Made by a program: the position numbers and the translations under genes. From the NCBI GenBank assembly GCA_046339595.1, contig JBKDUF010000079.1, positions 11,972 to 75,971 on the forward strand: a stretch of DNA of 64,000 nucleotides, written 5' to 3'. The stretch is from Ga0077527 sp021300125 (GTDB lineage Bacteria > Pseudomonadota > Gammaproteobacteria > Burkholderiales > SG8-41). Below are positions 19,864 through 28,603 of the stretch, piece after piece. The notes beneath the pieces were generated by a model. That model had not been told where the DNA came from, searched no databases, and was given only the letters and a program-made list of their open reading frames with translations. Positions within the stretch are counted from its first letter, which is position 1. Each line of letters opens with the position of its first letter.

Positions 19864-20225
19864 CCGCTGCGGCACTCCCGCGCCCGGTCGTCGTGGCAGC
19901 AGCGCTGCACATCGCATTGATCGCGCTGTGCCTGCTCTGGGAACTGTGGCTTGCGCCTTTGCGGCCAGGCGGTTCATGGCTGGCCTTGAAAGTGCTGCCC
20001 CTGCTTCTGATCGCACCCGGTGTGCTCGGCGGCAGGCTTTACACCTACCGTCTGTCGACAATGCTGGTGCTGGTCTACTTCGCGGAGGGCGTTGTGCGGG
20101 GCTACAGTGAAAACGGGCCGAGCCAGTGGCTCGCATGGACGGAAACCGCACTGGCAACGGCTTACTTTTTCGCCGCCATCGTCGCAGTGCGCAGCCTTCG
20201 CGGCGGCATTCACCGCGAAGGCTGA
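19860..20225 (+). CDS. DUF2069 membrane protein
   Basis: A 121-aa inner-membrane protein with four predicted hydrophobic helices, matching DUF2069, a proteobacterial family commonly encoded directly after wrbA. The start overlaps the wrbA stop (ATGA), indicating translational coupling. Function unknown; the conserved pairing suggests a link to WrbA and the quinone pool, but that is inference. Confidence 0.8.
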   Translation: MTAAALPRPVVVAAALHIALIALCLLWELWLAPLRPGGSWLALKVLPLLLIAPGVLGGRLYTYRLSTMLVLVYFAEGVVRGYSENGPSQWLAWTETALATAYFFAAIVAVRSLRGGIHREG

Positions 20226-20226
20226 G

Positions 20227-20334
20227 GCATCAACATGCGAGTTTCAGAGCTGGGGGTTGAGCCCACAACACGTTGCGAGCCGCAACAGGTTGTCCATGCA
20301 TCAACATGCGAGTTTCAGAGCTGGGGGTTGAGCC
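20227..20334. repeat. 37-base direct repeat flanking a hairpin at the leuA 3' end
   Basis: Bases 20227-20263 are repeated exactly at 20298-20334. The right copy contains the last codons and stop of leuA. Between them, 20265-20293 forms an imperfect hairpin with 13-base arms (ACAACACGTTGCG / CGCAACAGGTTGT, two mismatched pairs). There is no T-tract. Confidence 0.9.
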
Positions 20335-21856
20335 GCTCGGACTTGGCGTAGAGCTTGTTGACCGCGTTGATATAGGCCTTGGCCGAGGCCACCACGATAT
20401 CGGTATCCGCTCCCTGCCCGTTAACGATGCGGCCATCGCGCGACAGCCGCACGGTGACTTCGCCCTGCGCATCAGTACCGGTAGTGATGGCATTTACTGA
20501 ATAGAGCAGCAGTTCCGCCTTGCTGTCCACCAGCGCCTCCACCGCCTTGAATGCTGCGTCCACAGGCCCGCTGCCGTGGGCTTCCGAGGAACGCTCGCGC
20601 CCCTGATCGGACATGATCACGCGGGCATAGGGCTGCTCACCGGTTTCGGAATGGGCGGTCAGCGAGACCAGGTTGAAGCGCTCGTTCTCGACATGTTCGA
20701 GGTTTTCCTCGCTGATGAGCGCGTGAAGGTCTTCGTCGAAAATCTCCCGCTTCTTGTCCGCCAGTTCCTTGAAGCGTTTGAAGGCGGCATTGAGTGCCTC
20801 TTCCGACTCGAGTTCGACGCCGATTTCCTGCAGGCGGGTCTTGAAGGCATTGCGCCCGGAGAGCTTGCCCAGGGTCAGCCGGTTGGTGGTCCAGCCCACC
20901 GACTCCGCGCTCATGATTTCGTAGGTTTCGCGGTGCTTGAGCACGCCATCCTGGTGGATGCCGGACTCGTGGGCAAAGGCATTGGCGCCGACAATCGCCT
21001 TGTTCGGCTGCACCGGATAGCCGGTGATGCCGGAAACCAGCTTGGAGGCCGGGACAATCTGGGTGGCATCAATGTTGGTATCGCACTGGAAAAGATCCTG
21101 CCTTGTACGCACCGCCATCACGATTTCCTCGAGCGAAGCGTTGCCCGCCCGCTCTCCCAGGCCGTTGATGGTGCACTCCACCTGCCGCGCGCCGTTCTGG
21201 ACGGCGGAGAGGGAATTGGCCACCGCAAGGCCGAGGTCGTTGTGGCAGTGCACCGACCAGATCACCTGGTCCGAGTTCGGGATACGCTCGCGCAGATTCC
21301 GGATCAGGCTGCCGAACTGGTCAGGCAGCGTATATCCGACGGTATCGGGCACGTTGATCGTTCGCGCGCCAGCCTTGATGACCTGCTCCAGTATGCGGCA
21401 CAGGAAATCGAGGTCTGAACGGCCTGCGTCCTCAGCCGAGAATTCGACGTTGTCGGTGTAATCGCGCGCCCACTTGATCGCCCGCACGGCCTGGTCGATC
21501 ACCTGCGAAGGCTCCATGCGCAGCTTCTTCTCCATGTGGATCGGAGAAGTCGCGATGAAGGTGTGGATGCGCGGCAGCGCAGCCACCTTCACTGCTTCGC
21601 CGCAGCGACGGACATCCTTCTCGTTGGCACGCGCGAGGCCGCAGATGGTACTGTCCTTGATCGCACGCGCCACCGCCTGTACCGACTCGAAATCGCCATC
21701 GCTGGCCGCGGGAAAGCCGGCCTCAATCACGTCCACACGCATGCGCTCGAGCTGGCGCGCGATGCGCAGCTTGTCTTCCCTGGTCATAGAAGCGCCTGGG
21801 CTCTGTTCGCCGTCGCGCATCGTGGTGTCGAAAATGATGAGTTTTTCCTTGGCCAT
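20315..21856 (-). CDS. leuA: 2-isopropylmalate synthase
   Basis: First committed enzyme of leucine biosynthesis (513 aa): acetyl-CoA plus 2-ketoisovalerate to 2-isopropylmalate. The HMGL-like TIM barrel starts IIFDTTMRDGEQSPGASM, and SVHCHNDLGLAVANSL provides metal ligands. The C-terminal regulatory LeuA dimer domain (about 390-513) gives leucine feedback inhibition. The ATG at 21856 has AGAGG upstream; an open frame extends 30 codons further but is GC-skewed leader. It is last in the ilv-psd-pssA-leuA array and has its own leader region. Confidence 0.96.
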   Translation of the reverse strand: MAKEKLIIFDTTMRDGEQSPGASMTREDKLRIARQLERMRVDVIEAGFPAASDGDFESVQAVARAIKDSTICGLARANEKDVRRCGEAVKVAALPRIHTFIATSPIHMEKKLRMEPSQVIDQAVRAIKWARDYTDNVEFSAEDAGRSDLDFLCRILEQVIKAGARTINVPDTVGYTLPDQFGSLIRNLRERIPNSDQVIWSVHCHNDLGLAVANSLSAVQNGARQVECTINGLGERAGNASLEEIVMAVRTRQDLFQCDTNIDATQIVPASKLVSGITGYPVQPNKAIVGANAFAHESGIHQDGVLKHRETYEIMSAESVGWTTNRLTLGKLSGRNAFKTRLQEIGVELESEEALNAAFKRFKELADKKREIFDEDLHALISEENLEHVENERFNLVSLTAHSETGEQPYARVIMSDQGRERSSEAHGSGPVDAAFKAVEALVDSKAELLLYSVNAITTGTDAQGEVTVRLSRDGRIVNGQGADTDIVVASAKAYINAVNKLYAKSERLNPQL

Positions 21857-21963
21857 GTCAAACCTCTGGGTCATGAGAACCGGCCATGCCGGTCCGATAA
21901 CAGGGTTGCCCGGGCCGATCGTTCGGTCCGGTTCGGGGTGATGCAAGAGAGGAGGGGGTTGTG

Positions 21964-22047
21964 TTAGCGCGCGCGGCCGCGCAGCAGCAGACCGGCCGGC
22001 ACGAGAGCGCGGGCATGAGGAATCAGGGTCTGCGGAAACGAATGCAT
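21964..22047 (-). CDS. candidate leuA leader peptide
   Basis: A 27-codon ORF ending 107 bases before leuA. Its second half reads ALVPAGLLLRGRAR, with three consecutive Leu codons (CTG) and other Leu/Val/Ile residues. It resembles the GLLLL...RGR stretch of enterobacterial LeuL. The following 100 bases can form GC-rich hairpins, including AACCGG-type blocks that could pair with the CCGGTT near the leuA start instead. No strong Shine-Dalgarno is visible and no T-tract follows, so transcription attenuation is not proven. Confidence 0.45.
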   Translation of the reverse strand: MHSFPQTLIPHARALVPAGLLLRGRAR

Positions 22048-22092
22048 GATTCAGGAAATATAGCGGCTTTCAGGAACCGCCGCAAGCCGTGC

Positions 22093-22917
22093 TCAGCCGT
22101 CCTGAGGCGGGGCCTGTTCCGGCTTGCGCGCGACCCTGTCATAAATCCAGAGCGCGTAACCCGACAGGCCGTAGATCACGAACAGCGTAAACAGCATTTC
22201 CGGCAAGGTGCCGGCAAAGGCGATCAGAAGCACAAAACCCAGGGCAATCGCGACAACGGCCGAAAACGACACACTCTTGCGCAGGTTGATGTCCTTGCCG
22301 CTGTAAAAGCGCAGGTTGCTGACCATGGTCAGGCCGGCCACCAGGGTCAGCCCCCACGCCAGCCATTTCACATCGGCACCGCGCACCTGGTATTCGCTCA
22401 TCGCCAGCACCAGTCCGGCCACCAGCGCAGCGGCGGCCGGACTGGGCAGCCCCTGGAAGAAGCGCTTGTCGACGATGTCGATGTTGGTGTTGAAGCGCGC
22501 CAGCCGCAGCGCGGCGCAGGCACAGTAGACGAAGGCCGCGATCCAGCCCAGCTTGGTCGAAAGCCAGGGCCCGAGCAGCGGTACTGTCTTCATCGCGGCG
22601 AAATCCTTGAGCGCCCAGACATAGACCACGACCGCCGGCGCCACGCCGAAGGACACCATGTCGGAAAGACTGTCGAGCTCTGCGCCAAAGTCGCTCTGGG
22701 TGCGCGTCAGCCGTGCGATGCGGCCGTCAAGTCCGTCGAGCACAAGTGCGACAAAGATCGCGATCGCAGCCTGCTCGAAACGGCCACCCACCGCCTGCAC
22801 CACGGCATAGAACCCGGCGAACAGAGCTGCCAGTGTGAACATGTTCGGCAGCCAGTAGATGCCACGCCGCGCGAAGCGGGACTTGATGAACTGCTTGTGT
22901 TCTTTCAGTTCGGCCAT
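22093..22917 (-). CDS. pssA: CDP-diacylglycerol--serine O-phosphatidyltransferase
   Basis: Integral membrane CDP-alcohol phosphatidyltransferase, 274 aa, making phosphatidylserine, the precursor of phosphatidylethanolamine. The family signature DG-x2-AR-x8-G-x3-D-x3-D is seen in LDGLDGRIARLTRTQ followed by SDFGAELDSLSD. About seven hydrophobic helices follow the signature. It is directly downstream of psd, which encodes the next enzyme of the pathway. Confidence 0.95.
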   Translation of the reverse strand: MAELKEHKQFIKSRFARRGIYWLPNMFTLAALFAGFYAVVQAVGGRFEQAAIAIFVALVLDGLDGRIARLTRTQSDFGAELDSLSDMVSFGVAPAVVVYVWALKDFAAMKTVPLLGPWLSTKLGWIAAFVYCACAALRLARFNTNIDIVDKRFFQGLPSPAAAALVAGLVLAMSEYQVRGADVKWLAWGLTLVAGLTMVSNLRFYSGKDINLRKSVSFSAVVAIALGFVLLIAFAGTLPEMLFTLFVIYGLSGYALWIYDRVARKPEQAPPQDG

Positions 22918-22948
22918 GAATGCATCTTAACCCATCGGCCGTCCGGGG

Positions 22949-23593
22949 CTAGACCAGCTCGGCCAACACCGATTCGGTGGCATGGACCTTGTCGCCGACC
23001 GAGGCCCGCGGCACCGCCTGCAGGGGCAGGTAGACATCGACACGCGAACCGAAACGGATGAAGCCGTAACGGTCGCCACGGGCGAAACGGTCTCCGGTTT
23101 TGGCATAACAGAGGATGCGTCGCGCGATGAGGCCCGCGACCTGGACGCAGGTCACCTCGTGCCCGGCGGCAGTACGCAGGCAGGTCACCGCACGCTCGTT
23201 CTCGAGAGATGCCTTGGCCAGCTCGGCATTGAGAAAGCTGCCGGAAAAATACTCGGTCTTGATCACCGTGCCGTCCACCGGGATGCGGTTCGAGTGCGCG
23301 TTGAACACGTTCATGAACACGCTGATCTTGAGCGCCTCGCGGTCGAGGTAGGGGTCGCGCGCCTTCTCCACCGACACGATGCGACCATCAGCAGGCGACA
23401 GCACAGCGGCCGGATCTGCAGGAATTGCACGGGGCGGGTCGCGGAAAAACTGGAGCATGAACAACAGCACCAGCCAGGGGAAGGCGGCCCAGGCAAAACC
23501 GCCCAGCACCTGGGCAATCAGCGCAACCGCCAGTGTTGACGCGATGAACGGCCAGCCTTCGCGGGCAATGATCGGATGCGGATAGGAGCTCAT
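22949..23593 (-). CDS. psd: phosphatidylserine decarboxylase proenzyme (short type)
   Basis: Converts phosphatidylserine to phosphatidylethanolamine at the inner membrane. About 214 aa from the ATG at 23593 (MSSYPHPIIAREGW); a TTG six codons upstream is an alternative. Two N-terminal hydrophobic helices are followed by SPADGRIV and VFMNVFNAHSNRIP. RFGSRVD near the C-terminus holds the Gly-Ser self-cleavage site that creates the pyruvoyl group. Its length fits the short archaeal-like Psd subfamily found with ilvC in betaproteobacteria. Confidence 0.92.
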   Translation of the reverse strand: MSSYPHPIIAREGWPFIASTLAVALIAQVLGGFAWAAFPWLVLLFMLQFFRDPPRAIPADPAAVLSPADGRIVSVEKARDPYLDREALKISVFMNVFNAHSNRIPVDGTVIKTEYFSGSFLNAELAKASLENERAVTCLRTAAGHEVTCVQVAGLIARRILCYAKTGDRFARGDRYGFIRFGSRVDVYLPLQAVPRASVGDKVHATESVLAELV

Positions 23594-23681
23594 TTGAATG
23601 GCTTCAGGCAAAGAAAAAGCGGCCGGTCCGGGTTTCGCACGGCAAGTGCATCACCCGTTGCGGTCGCCCGTCAAGCCGGCA

Positions 23682-24698
23682 TCAGTTCTTGGTCTGGTCG
23701 ACCAGCCGGTTTTTCTTGATCCAGGGCATCATGTCGCGCAGCTTGGCACCCACGGTCTCGACCTGGTGAGCCTGGCCGATGCGGCGCAGGGCTTTCAGGG
23801 TCGGTGCGCCGGCCTTGTTCTCGAGGATGAATTCCTTGGCGAACTGGCCGGTCTGGATCTCGGCCAGAATCTTGCGCATTTCGGCGCGTGTCTCGTCAGT
23901 AATGATGCGCGGTCCGCGGGTGAAGTCACCGTACTCTGCGGTGTTCGACACCGAATAGCGCATGTTCGCGATGCCGCCCTCATAGATCAGGTCGACGATC
24001 AGCTTGACCTCGTGCAGGCATTCGAAATAGGCCATTTCCGGAGCATAGCCGGCATCCACCAGGGTTTCAAAACCGGCCTGGATCAGCGCGGTAAGGCCGC
24101 CACAGAGCACCACCTGTTCGCCAAAAAGATCGGTTTCGCATTCCTCGCGGAACGTGGTTTCGATCACGCCGGCACGTGCGGCACCGATGGCGGCGGCGTA
24201 GGACAGGGCAATGTCGCGCGCCTTCTTGCTCGGGTTCTGGTAAACGGCGATCAGCGCCGGCACGCCACCGCCCTGGGTATAGGTCGAACGCACCAGATGG
24301 CCGGGGCCCTTGGGGGCGATCATGATCACGTCGAGGTCGGCACGCGGCTCGACCTGTTTGAAATGGACGTTGAATCCGTGGGCGAACGCGAGCGTGGCAC
24401 CCTTCTTCAGGTTGGGCTCGATCTCGTCCCGATAAACGTCGGCGTGGTGCTCGTCCGGCAGCAGGATCATGACCAGGTCGGCACCTTTCACCGCATCGGC
24501 AACCTCCTTCACGGCAATACCGGCCTTCTTGGCCTTGTTCCAGGAGGCGCCGTCCTTGCGCAGGCCCACGGTCACCTTGGCTCCGGAATCCTTGAGGTTA
24601 TTGGCGTGGGCATGGCCCTGGGAGCCATAACCGATGATGGCAACCTGCTTGCGCTTGATCAGCGAGAGATCTGCGTCCTTGTCATAGTAAATCTTCAT
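23682..24698 (-). CDS. ilvC: ketol-acid reductoisomerase (NADP+)
   Basis: Second enzyme of valine/isoleucine biosynthesis, 338 aa, class I. The Rossmann motif GYGSQGHAHANNLKDSG and the NADPH-selecting region LRKDGASW are at the N-terminus. The knotted C-terminal domain has the metal ligands in GLTALIQAGFETLVDAGY and EMAYFECLHE. It is third in the ilvBHC order with a 60-base gap after ilvH. Confidence 0.97.
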   Translation of the reverse strand: MKIYYDKDADLSLIKRKQVAIIGYGSQGHAHANNLKDSGAKVTVGLRKDGASWNKAKKAGIAVKEVADAVKGADLVMILLPDEHHADVYRDEIEPNLKKGATLAFAHGFNVHFKQVEPRADLDVIMIAPKGPGHLVRSTYTQGGGVPALIAVYQNPSKKARDIALSYAAAIGAARAGVIETTFREECETDLFGEQVVLCGGLTALIQAGFETLVDAGYAPEMAYFECLHEVKLIVDLIYEGGIANMRYSVSNTAEYGDFTRGPRIITDETRAEMRKILAEIQTGQFAKEFILENKAGAPTLKALRRIGQAHQVETVGAKLRDMMPWIKKNRLVDQTKN

Positions 24699-24758
24699 TT
24701 CTTCCTCTTTTGGATCGGGGTTGTCTGGGTTCAGGCGGTACTGCTGCGCCGCGCCGGA

Positions 24759-25250
24759 TCAGGCCTTCAGCACGCGGTCGCCGCGACCGATGCCGGAGGC
24801 GCCGGTGCGCACGGTTTCCAGTATTGCGGTCGGATCAATGGCCTTCAGGAATGCGTCAAGCTTGGACCCGGGGCCAGTGAGTTCGATGGTGTAATCCTTG
24901 TCGGTGACATCAATGATGCGGCCGCGGAAAATGTCTGCCATGCGCTTCATCTCCTCGCGGTCCTTGCCCACGGCACGCACCTTGACCAGCATCAGCTCGC
25001 GCTCGATGTGCTCGCCCTCGGACAGGTCCACCACCTTGACCACGTCGATCAGCTTGTTGAGCTGCTTGTTGATCTGTTCGATGATTTCATCGGAGCCGGA
25101 AGTGACGATGGTCATGCGCGACAGGGTCGCGTCCTCGGTCGGCGCCACGGTCAGAGACTCGATGTTGTAGCCACGGGCTGAAAACAGGCCGGCGACGCGC
25201 GACAGCGCTCCGGATTCGTTTTCGAGCAGCACGGAAATGATGTGTCTCAT
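24759..25250 (-). CDS. ilvH: acetolactate synthase small (regulatory) subunit
   Basis: A 163-aa regulatory subunit that activates the catalytic subunit and confers valine feedback inhibition. The N-terminal ACT domain reads ISVLLENESGALSRVAGLFS and the C-terminal ACT-like half ends with the typical TGASGIGRGDRVLK. It lies four bases after the ilvB stop, so translation is probably coupled. Confidence 0.96.
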   Translation of the reverse strand: MRHIISVLLENESGALSRVAGLFSARGYNIESLTVAPTEDATLSRMTIVTSGSDEIIEQINKQLNKLIDVVKVVDLSEGEHIERELMLVKVRAVGKDREEMKRMADIFRGRIIDVTDKDYTIELTGPGSKLDAFLKAIDPTAILETVRTGASGIGRGDRVLKA

Positions 25251-25254
25251 CGCA

Positions 25255-26952
25255 TCAAACCAGGATCATCTCCGACAGGCCCTTGCCTCCAGGAACCATC
25301 GGGAACACATTTTCGGTCTGGTCGGTCAGGAAATCCATGAACACCAGGTCTTTCTTGCGCGCAAAAGCCTCTTTCAGCGCGGGCTCCACATCAGCCGGCT
25401 TCTCGATGCGCATCCCGACATGGCCATAGGACTCTGCCAGGCGCACGAAATCGGGAAGCGCATCCATGTATGACTCGGAGTAGCGGTTGCCGTGGAAAAA
25501 CTCCTGCCACTGCCGAACCATACCCATGTAGCGGTTGTTGAGGTTGATCACCTTGAGGGGCAGACGGTACTGGCGGCAGGTCGACAATTCCTGGATGCAC
25601 ATCTGTATTGAAGCTTCGCCGGTGACGCAGGCGACCGTGGCCCTGGGATGAGCCAGTTGCACGCCCATCGCATAGGGCAGGCCCACGCCCATGGTGCCCA
25701 GGCCGCCGGAATTGATCCAGCGACGTGGCTTGTCGAACTTGTAGAACTGCGCGGCCCACATCTGGTGCTGGCCGACGTCGGAGGTGACAAAGGCCTCGCC
25801 CTTGGTAACCTTGTAGAGCGTCTCGACCACAAATTGCGGTTTGATGATCGCGCTTGAGCGGTCGTATTTCAGGCAATCACGACCCCGCCACTGCTCGATC
25901 TGCGCCCACCAGGCCTTCAGCGCGGCCTTGTCCGGACCGCCGCGGACAGCCTCGGTCTGCCGCATCAGCTCGCGCAGAACGTCCCGGACATTGCCGACCA
26001 CCGGCACATCGACCTTGACGCGCTTTGAAATAGATGCGGGATCGATGTCGATGTGGATGATCTGCCGCGGCTCCTCGAAAAAATGCTTGGGGTTGCCGAT
26101 CACGCGGTCATCGAAGCGGGCGCCTACCGCCAGCAGGACGTCGCAGTGCTGCATCGCCATGTTGGCTTCATAGGTACCGTGCATGCCGAGCATGCCGAGG
26201 AACTGCGGGTCGGTCGCGGGAAATCCGCCCAGGCCCATCAGCGTACTGGTACAGGGATAACCGAGGGCGCGGACGAGCTGGGCCAGTTCGGCCGAGGCAT
26301 CCCCGAGAATCACGCCGCCGCCGGTGTAGATCATCGGCCGCTTGGCGTCGAGCAGCAGTTTTGCCGCCTTTTTGATCTGCCCCGCGTGTCCCTTGTTCAC
26401 CGGGCTGTAAGAGCGCATCGAGATCGTCTTCGGATACTCGAACTCGGTCTTGAAGGTGGTGATGTCCTTGGGGATGTCCACCACCACGGGCCCGGGACGG
26501 CCGGTCGAGGCAATGAAAAAGGCCTTCTTGATCGTGACGGCCAGGTCCTTGACGTCCTTGACCAGGAAGTTGTGCTTCACGCAGGGCCGGGTAATGCCTA
26601 CGGTGTCGCATTCCTGGAAGGCGTCCTCGCCAATGGCATGGGTCGGCACCTGTCCGGTGATGATCACCATCGGTATCGAGTCCATGAATGCGGTGGCAAT
26701 GCCGGTGATGGCATTGGTCACGCCCGGGCCCGAGGTGACCAGGGCCACGCCTACCTTTTCGGTGGACCGCGCATAGGCGTCAGCCGCATGCACCGCCGCC
26801 TGCTCGTGCCGTACCAGCACATGCTTGATCTTGTCCTGCTTGAAAATTTCGTCGTAGAGGAAAAGCACCGCGCCGCCGGGATACCCGAAGACGTGCTCGA
26901 CACCCTCCTCCTGCAGACAACGCACTACGATTTCGGCGCCCGTCAGTAGCAT
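25255..26952 (-). CDS. ilvB: acetolactate synthase large (catalytic) subunit
   Basis: ThDP- and FAD-dependent acetohydroxyacid synthase, 565 aa, first enzyme of branched-chain amino acid biosynthesis. VFGYPGGAVLFLYDEI with the N-terminal catalytic Glu region, RHEQAAVHAADAYAR, and the ThDP motif TGEASIQMCIQELSTCRQ...NNRYMGMVRQWQ are visible. It is first in the ilvBHC group and divergent from the ECF sigma factor. A possible promoter (TTGACC, 18 bases, TAATGT) lies in the 174-base gap, with a G-rich Shine-Dalgarno. Confidence 0.95.
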   Translation of the reverse strand: MLLTGAEIVVRCLQEEGVEHVFGYPGGAVLFLYDEIFKQDKIKHVLVRHEQAAVHAADAYARSTEKVGVALVTSGPGVTNAITGIATAFMDSIPMVIITGQVPTHAIGEDAFQECDTVGITRPCVKHNFLVKDVKDLAVTIKKAFFIASTGRPGPVVVDIPKDITTFKTEFEYPKTISMRSYSPVNKGHAGQIKKAAKLLLDAKRPMIYTGGGVILGDASAELAQLVRALGYPCTSTLMGLGGFPATDPQFLGMLGMHGTYEANMAMQHCDVLLAVGARFDDRVIGNPKHFFEEPRQIIHIDIDPASISKRVKVDVPVVGNVRDVLRELMRQTEAVRGGPDKAALKAWWAQIEQWRGRDCLKYDRSSAIIKPQFVVETLYKVTKGEAFVTSDVGQHQMWAAQFYKFDKPRRWINSGGLGTMGVGLPYAMGVQLAHPRATVACVTGEASIQMCIQELSTCRQYRLPLKVINLNNRYMGMVRQWQEFFHGNRYSESYMDALPDFVRLAESYGHVGMRIEKPADVEPALKEAFARKKDLVFMDFLTDQTENVFPMVPGGKGLSEMILV

Positions 26953-27126
26953 GATTTTGGGCCCCCACCGGCCTAGGAGCCGTGGACAGGGCTGGTTGCA
27001 GAAAGGAAACCTGAAACATTACCGGGGTGGCCCCGATAAGGTCAAGCAAAATCTCAGAGGAAACAGCGGGATAGCCCGCCTGTCCCGAACAGCGCCCTTC
27101 TTGCCTGAACCGGGTGTTTTGCTAAG

Positions 27127-27774
27127 ATGCCGCGTCCTTCAGGGAAGGGGGAAGGCGCCCCAACGCCGCCGCCGCACCAGCGGTTACCACAAGAAAAGGC
27201 ATTCCAACTGGCCACCTACAAGGAACTCGCGGATTTCCTTGCAGATGTCGAGCGCCGGGCGTTCAAACAAACGGTTTTTTCCGTCAGGGATGAACACCTT
27301 GCGCTGGACATCGTTCAAGACGCGATGCTCAAGCTTTCGGACAAGTATTCGGCCCGACCGGCGGGAGAATTTCCGATGCTGTTCCAGCGGATCCTGCAAA
27401 ACGCGGTCCGTGACCACTTTCGCCGCCTCAAGGTGCGTAATGCCTGGGTAACCCCCCTGGGCAGCCTGTTTGGCCCCGACCAGGAGGAGGACAGCGACCC
27501 CCTGGATACCATGGAAATCGCCAGCGATTCCAAGCTCGCCGGACGCCCTGCAGAGCAGCTCGAACAAAAGCAAGTACTTGATATTATTGAAAAAGCCATC
27601 GAAACCCTGCCCGCCCGTCAACGCGAGGCCTTCATGCTGCGTTACTGGGAGGAACTCGATGTTGCCGAAGCCGCAAAAGTAATGGGCTGCTCGGAGGGCA
27701 GTGTAAAAACCCACTGCTCCCGGGCTACTCATGCTTTGGCAACATTGCTTAAAAAACAGGGTATTGAGCTATGA
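27127..27774 (+). CDS. ECF-type RNA polymerase sigma factor
   Basis: A sigma-70-family ECF factor. Region 2 is seen around DEHLALDIVQDAMLKLSDKY and RILQNAVRDHFRRLK; region 4 is LPARQREAFMLRYWEELDVAEAAKVMGCSEGSVKTHCSRA. Homologous proteins begin at about MATYKEL; here the matching point is LATYKEL with a CTG codon at 27208 preceded by AAAGG, so the ATG at 27127 may be too early. It is followed with overlap by DUF3619 and DUF3106 genes. DUF3619 has a single membrane helix and may act as anti-sigma factor, by position only. Confidence 0.85.
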   Translation: MPRPSGKGEGAPTPPPHQRLPQEKAFQLATYKELADFLADVERRAFKQTVFSVRDEHLALDIVQDAMLKLSDKYSARPAGEFPMLFQRILQNAVRDHFRRLKVRNAWVTPLGSLFGPDQEEDSDPLDTMEIASDSKLAGRPAEQLEQKQVLDIIEKAIETLPARQREAFMLRYWEELDVAEAAKVMGCSEGSVKTHCSRATHALATLLKKQGIEL

Positions 27775-28154
27775 ATGCCGCCGAAAAGGATTTCGCGCAA
27801 AAAATTGTCCGTGAGCTGGATCGCGGCAGCTGCGAACTCGACCGCTCGACCCTGCTCCGCCTCTCCGAAGCCCGGAACCAGGCATTGGATCTGTATAGAC
27901 AGGCTCCGCTCCCCCAGCTGGTCCTGGCCGGAGGCCATTTGGCCGGGCTCGATCGCAAAATCACAGGCTTGCGCTACGTGTTGCCCCTTGCAGTGCTGGT
28001 GCTCGGACTCGCAGGCATCGTTTACTGGCAGGGCAGCAATGGCACCGACGGCGAGGTCGCAGATATCGATGCGCGCCTGCTGACCGACGATCTGCCGATC
28101 GACGCCTACCTCGATCAGGGCTTCGATTCATGGTTAAAGCGGCAGCAACGCTGA
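27771..28154 (+). CDS. DUF3619 membrane protein
   Basis: A 127-aa protein with a cytoplasmic N-terminal helix-rich part (about residues 1-65), one transmembrane segment (YVLPLAVLVLGLAGIVYW) and a short periplasmic tail rich in Asp. This topology is that of a simple anti-sigma factor, and the gene overlaps the sigma factor by ATGA. The role is inferred from position; the family is uncharacterised. Confidence 0.75.
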   Translation: MNAAEKDFAQKIVRELDRGSCELDRSTLLRLSEARNQALDLYRQAPLPQLVLAGGHLAGLDRKITGLRYVLPLAVLVLGLAGIVYWQGSNGTDGEVADIDARLLTDDLPIDAYLDQGFDSWLKRQQR

Positions 28155-28603
28155 TCTGCTGGCTTTGCCTCGCGCTGCCCGCATTCGCCGCCACGCCCTC
28201 CAAACAGGCCGCCAAGCCGGTCCGGCCGGCCTGGACTGAGCTGACCCCGCCGCAGCAGCAGGTTCTTGCCCCGCTCGCCACCGACTGGAGCGAGATGGAC
28301 ACAGCCCAGCGCAAGAAATGGGTCACGATCGCCAACCGTTACCCGAAAATGAAGTCGGCTGAACAGGAACGCCTGCAGCAGCGGATGAAGGACTGGGCAG
28401 CCCTGACGCCCGCCCAGCGCAAGGAGGCGCGCGAACGCTACCAGGACATCAAGCGGCTCAATCCAGGACAGCGGCGCGAAGTAGCCAAGCAATGGGAAGC
28501 CTATCGCAAGTCCCTGGCGCAGCCGAACACCCAGTTCGACCCGCCGGTTGGCGAACCGCTGACTTCCCCCCCCGGAGCGGCCGCAGCCGTTGAACGGCAG
28601 TGA
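28130..28603 (+). CDS. DUF3106 exported protein
   Basis: A 157-aa protein with a signal peptide (MVKAAATLICWLCLALPAFA) and repeated LTPPQQQVLAPLATDW / LTPAQRKEARERYQ / LNPGQRREVAKQWEAY helices, the DUF3106 pattern of charged Q/R-rich repeats. It overlaps the DUF3619 gene by 25 bases. It is reminiscent of periplasmic Spy/CpxP-like helical stress proteins, but homology is not claimed. Confidence 0.75.
   Translation: MVKAAATLICWLCLALPAFAATPSKQAAKPVRPAWTELTPPQQQVLAPLATDWSEMDTAQRKKWVTIANRYPKMKSAEQERLQQRMKDWAALTPAQRKEARERYQDIKRLNPGQRREVAKQWEAYRKSLAQPNTQFDPPVGEPLTSPPGAAAAVERQ

Noticed and set aside
20227..20334. CRISPR-like repeat-spacer-repeat
   Set aside because: Only two copies, one inside leuA coding sequence, and the spacer is itself a hairpin; no cas genes.
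22093..23061. Long plus-strand open frame opposite pssA and psd
   Set aside because: Antisense to two genes with clear enzymatic signatures; no domain of its own.
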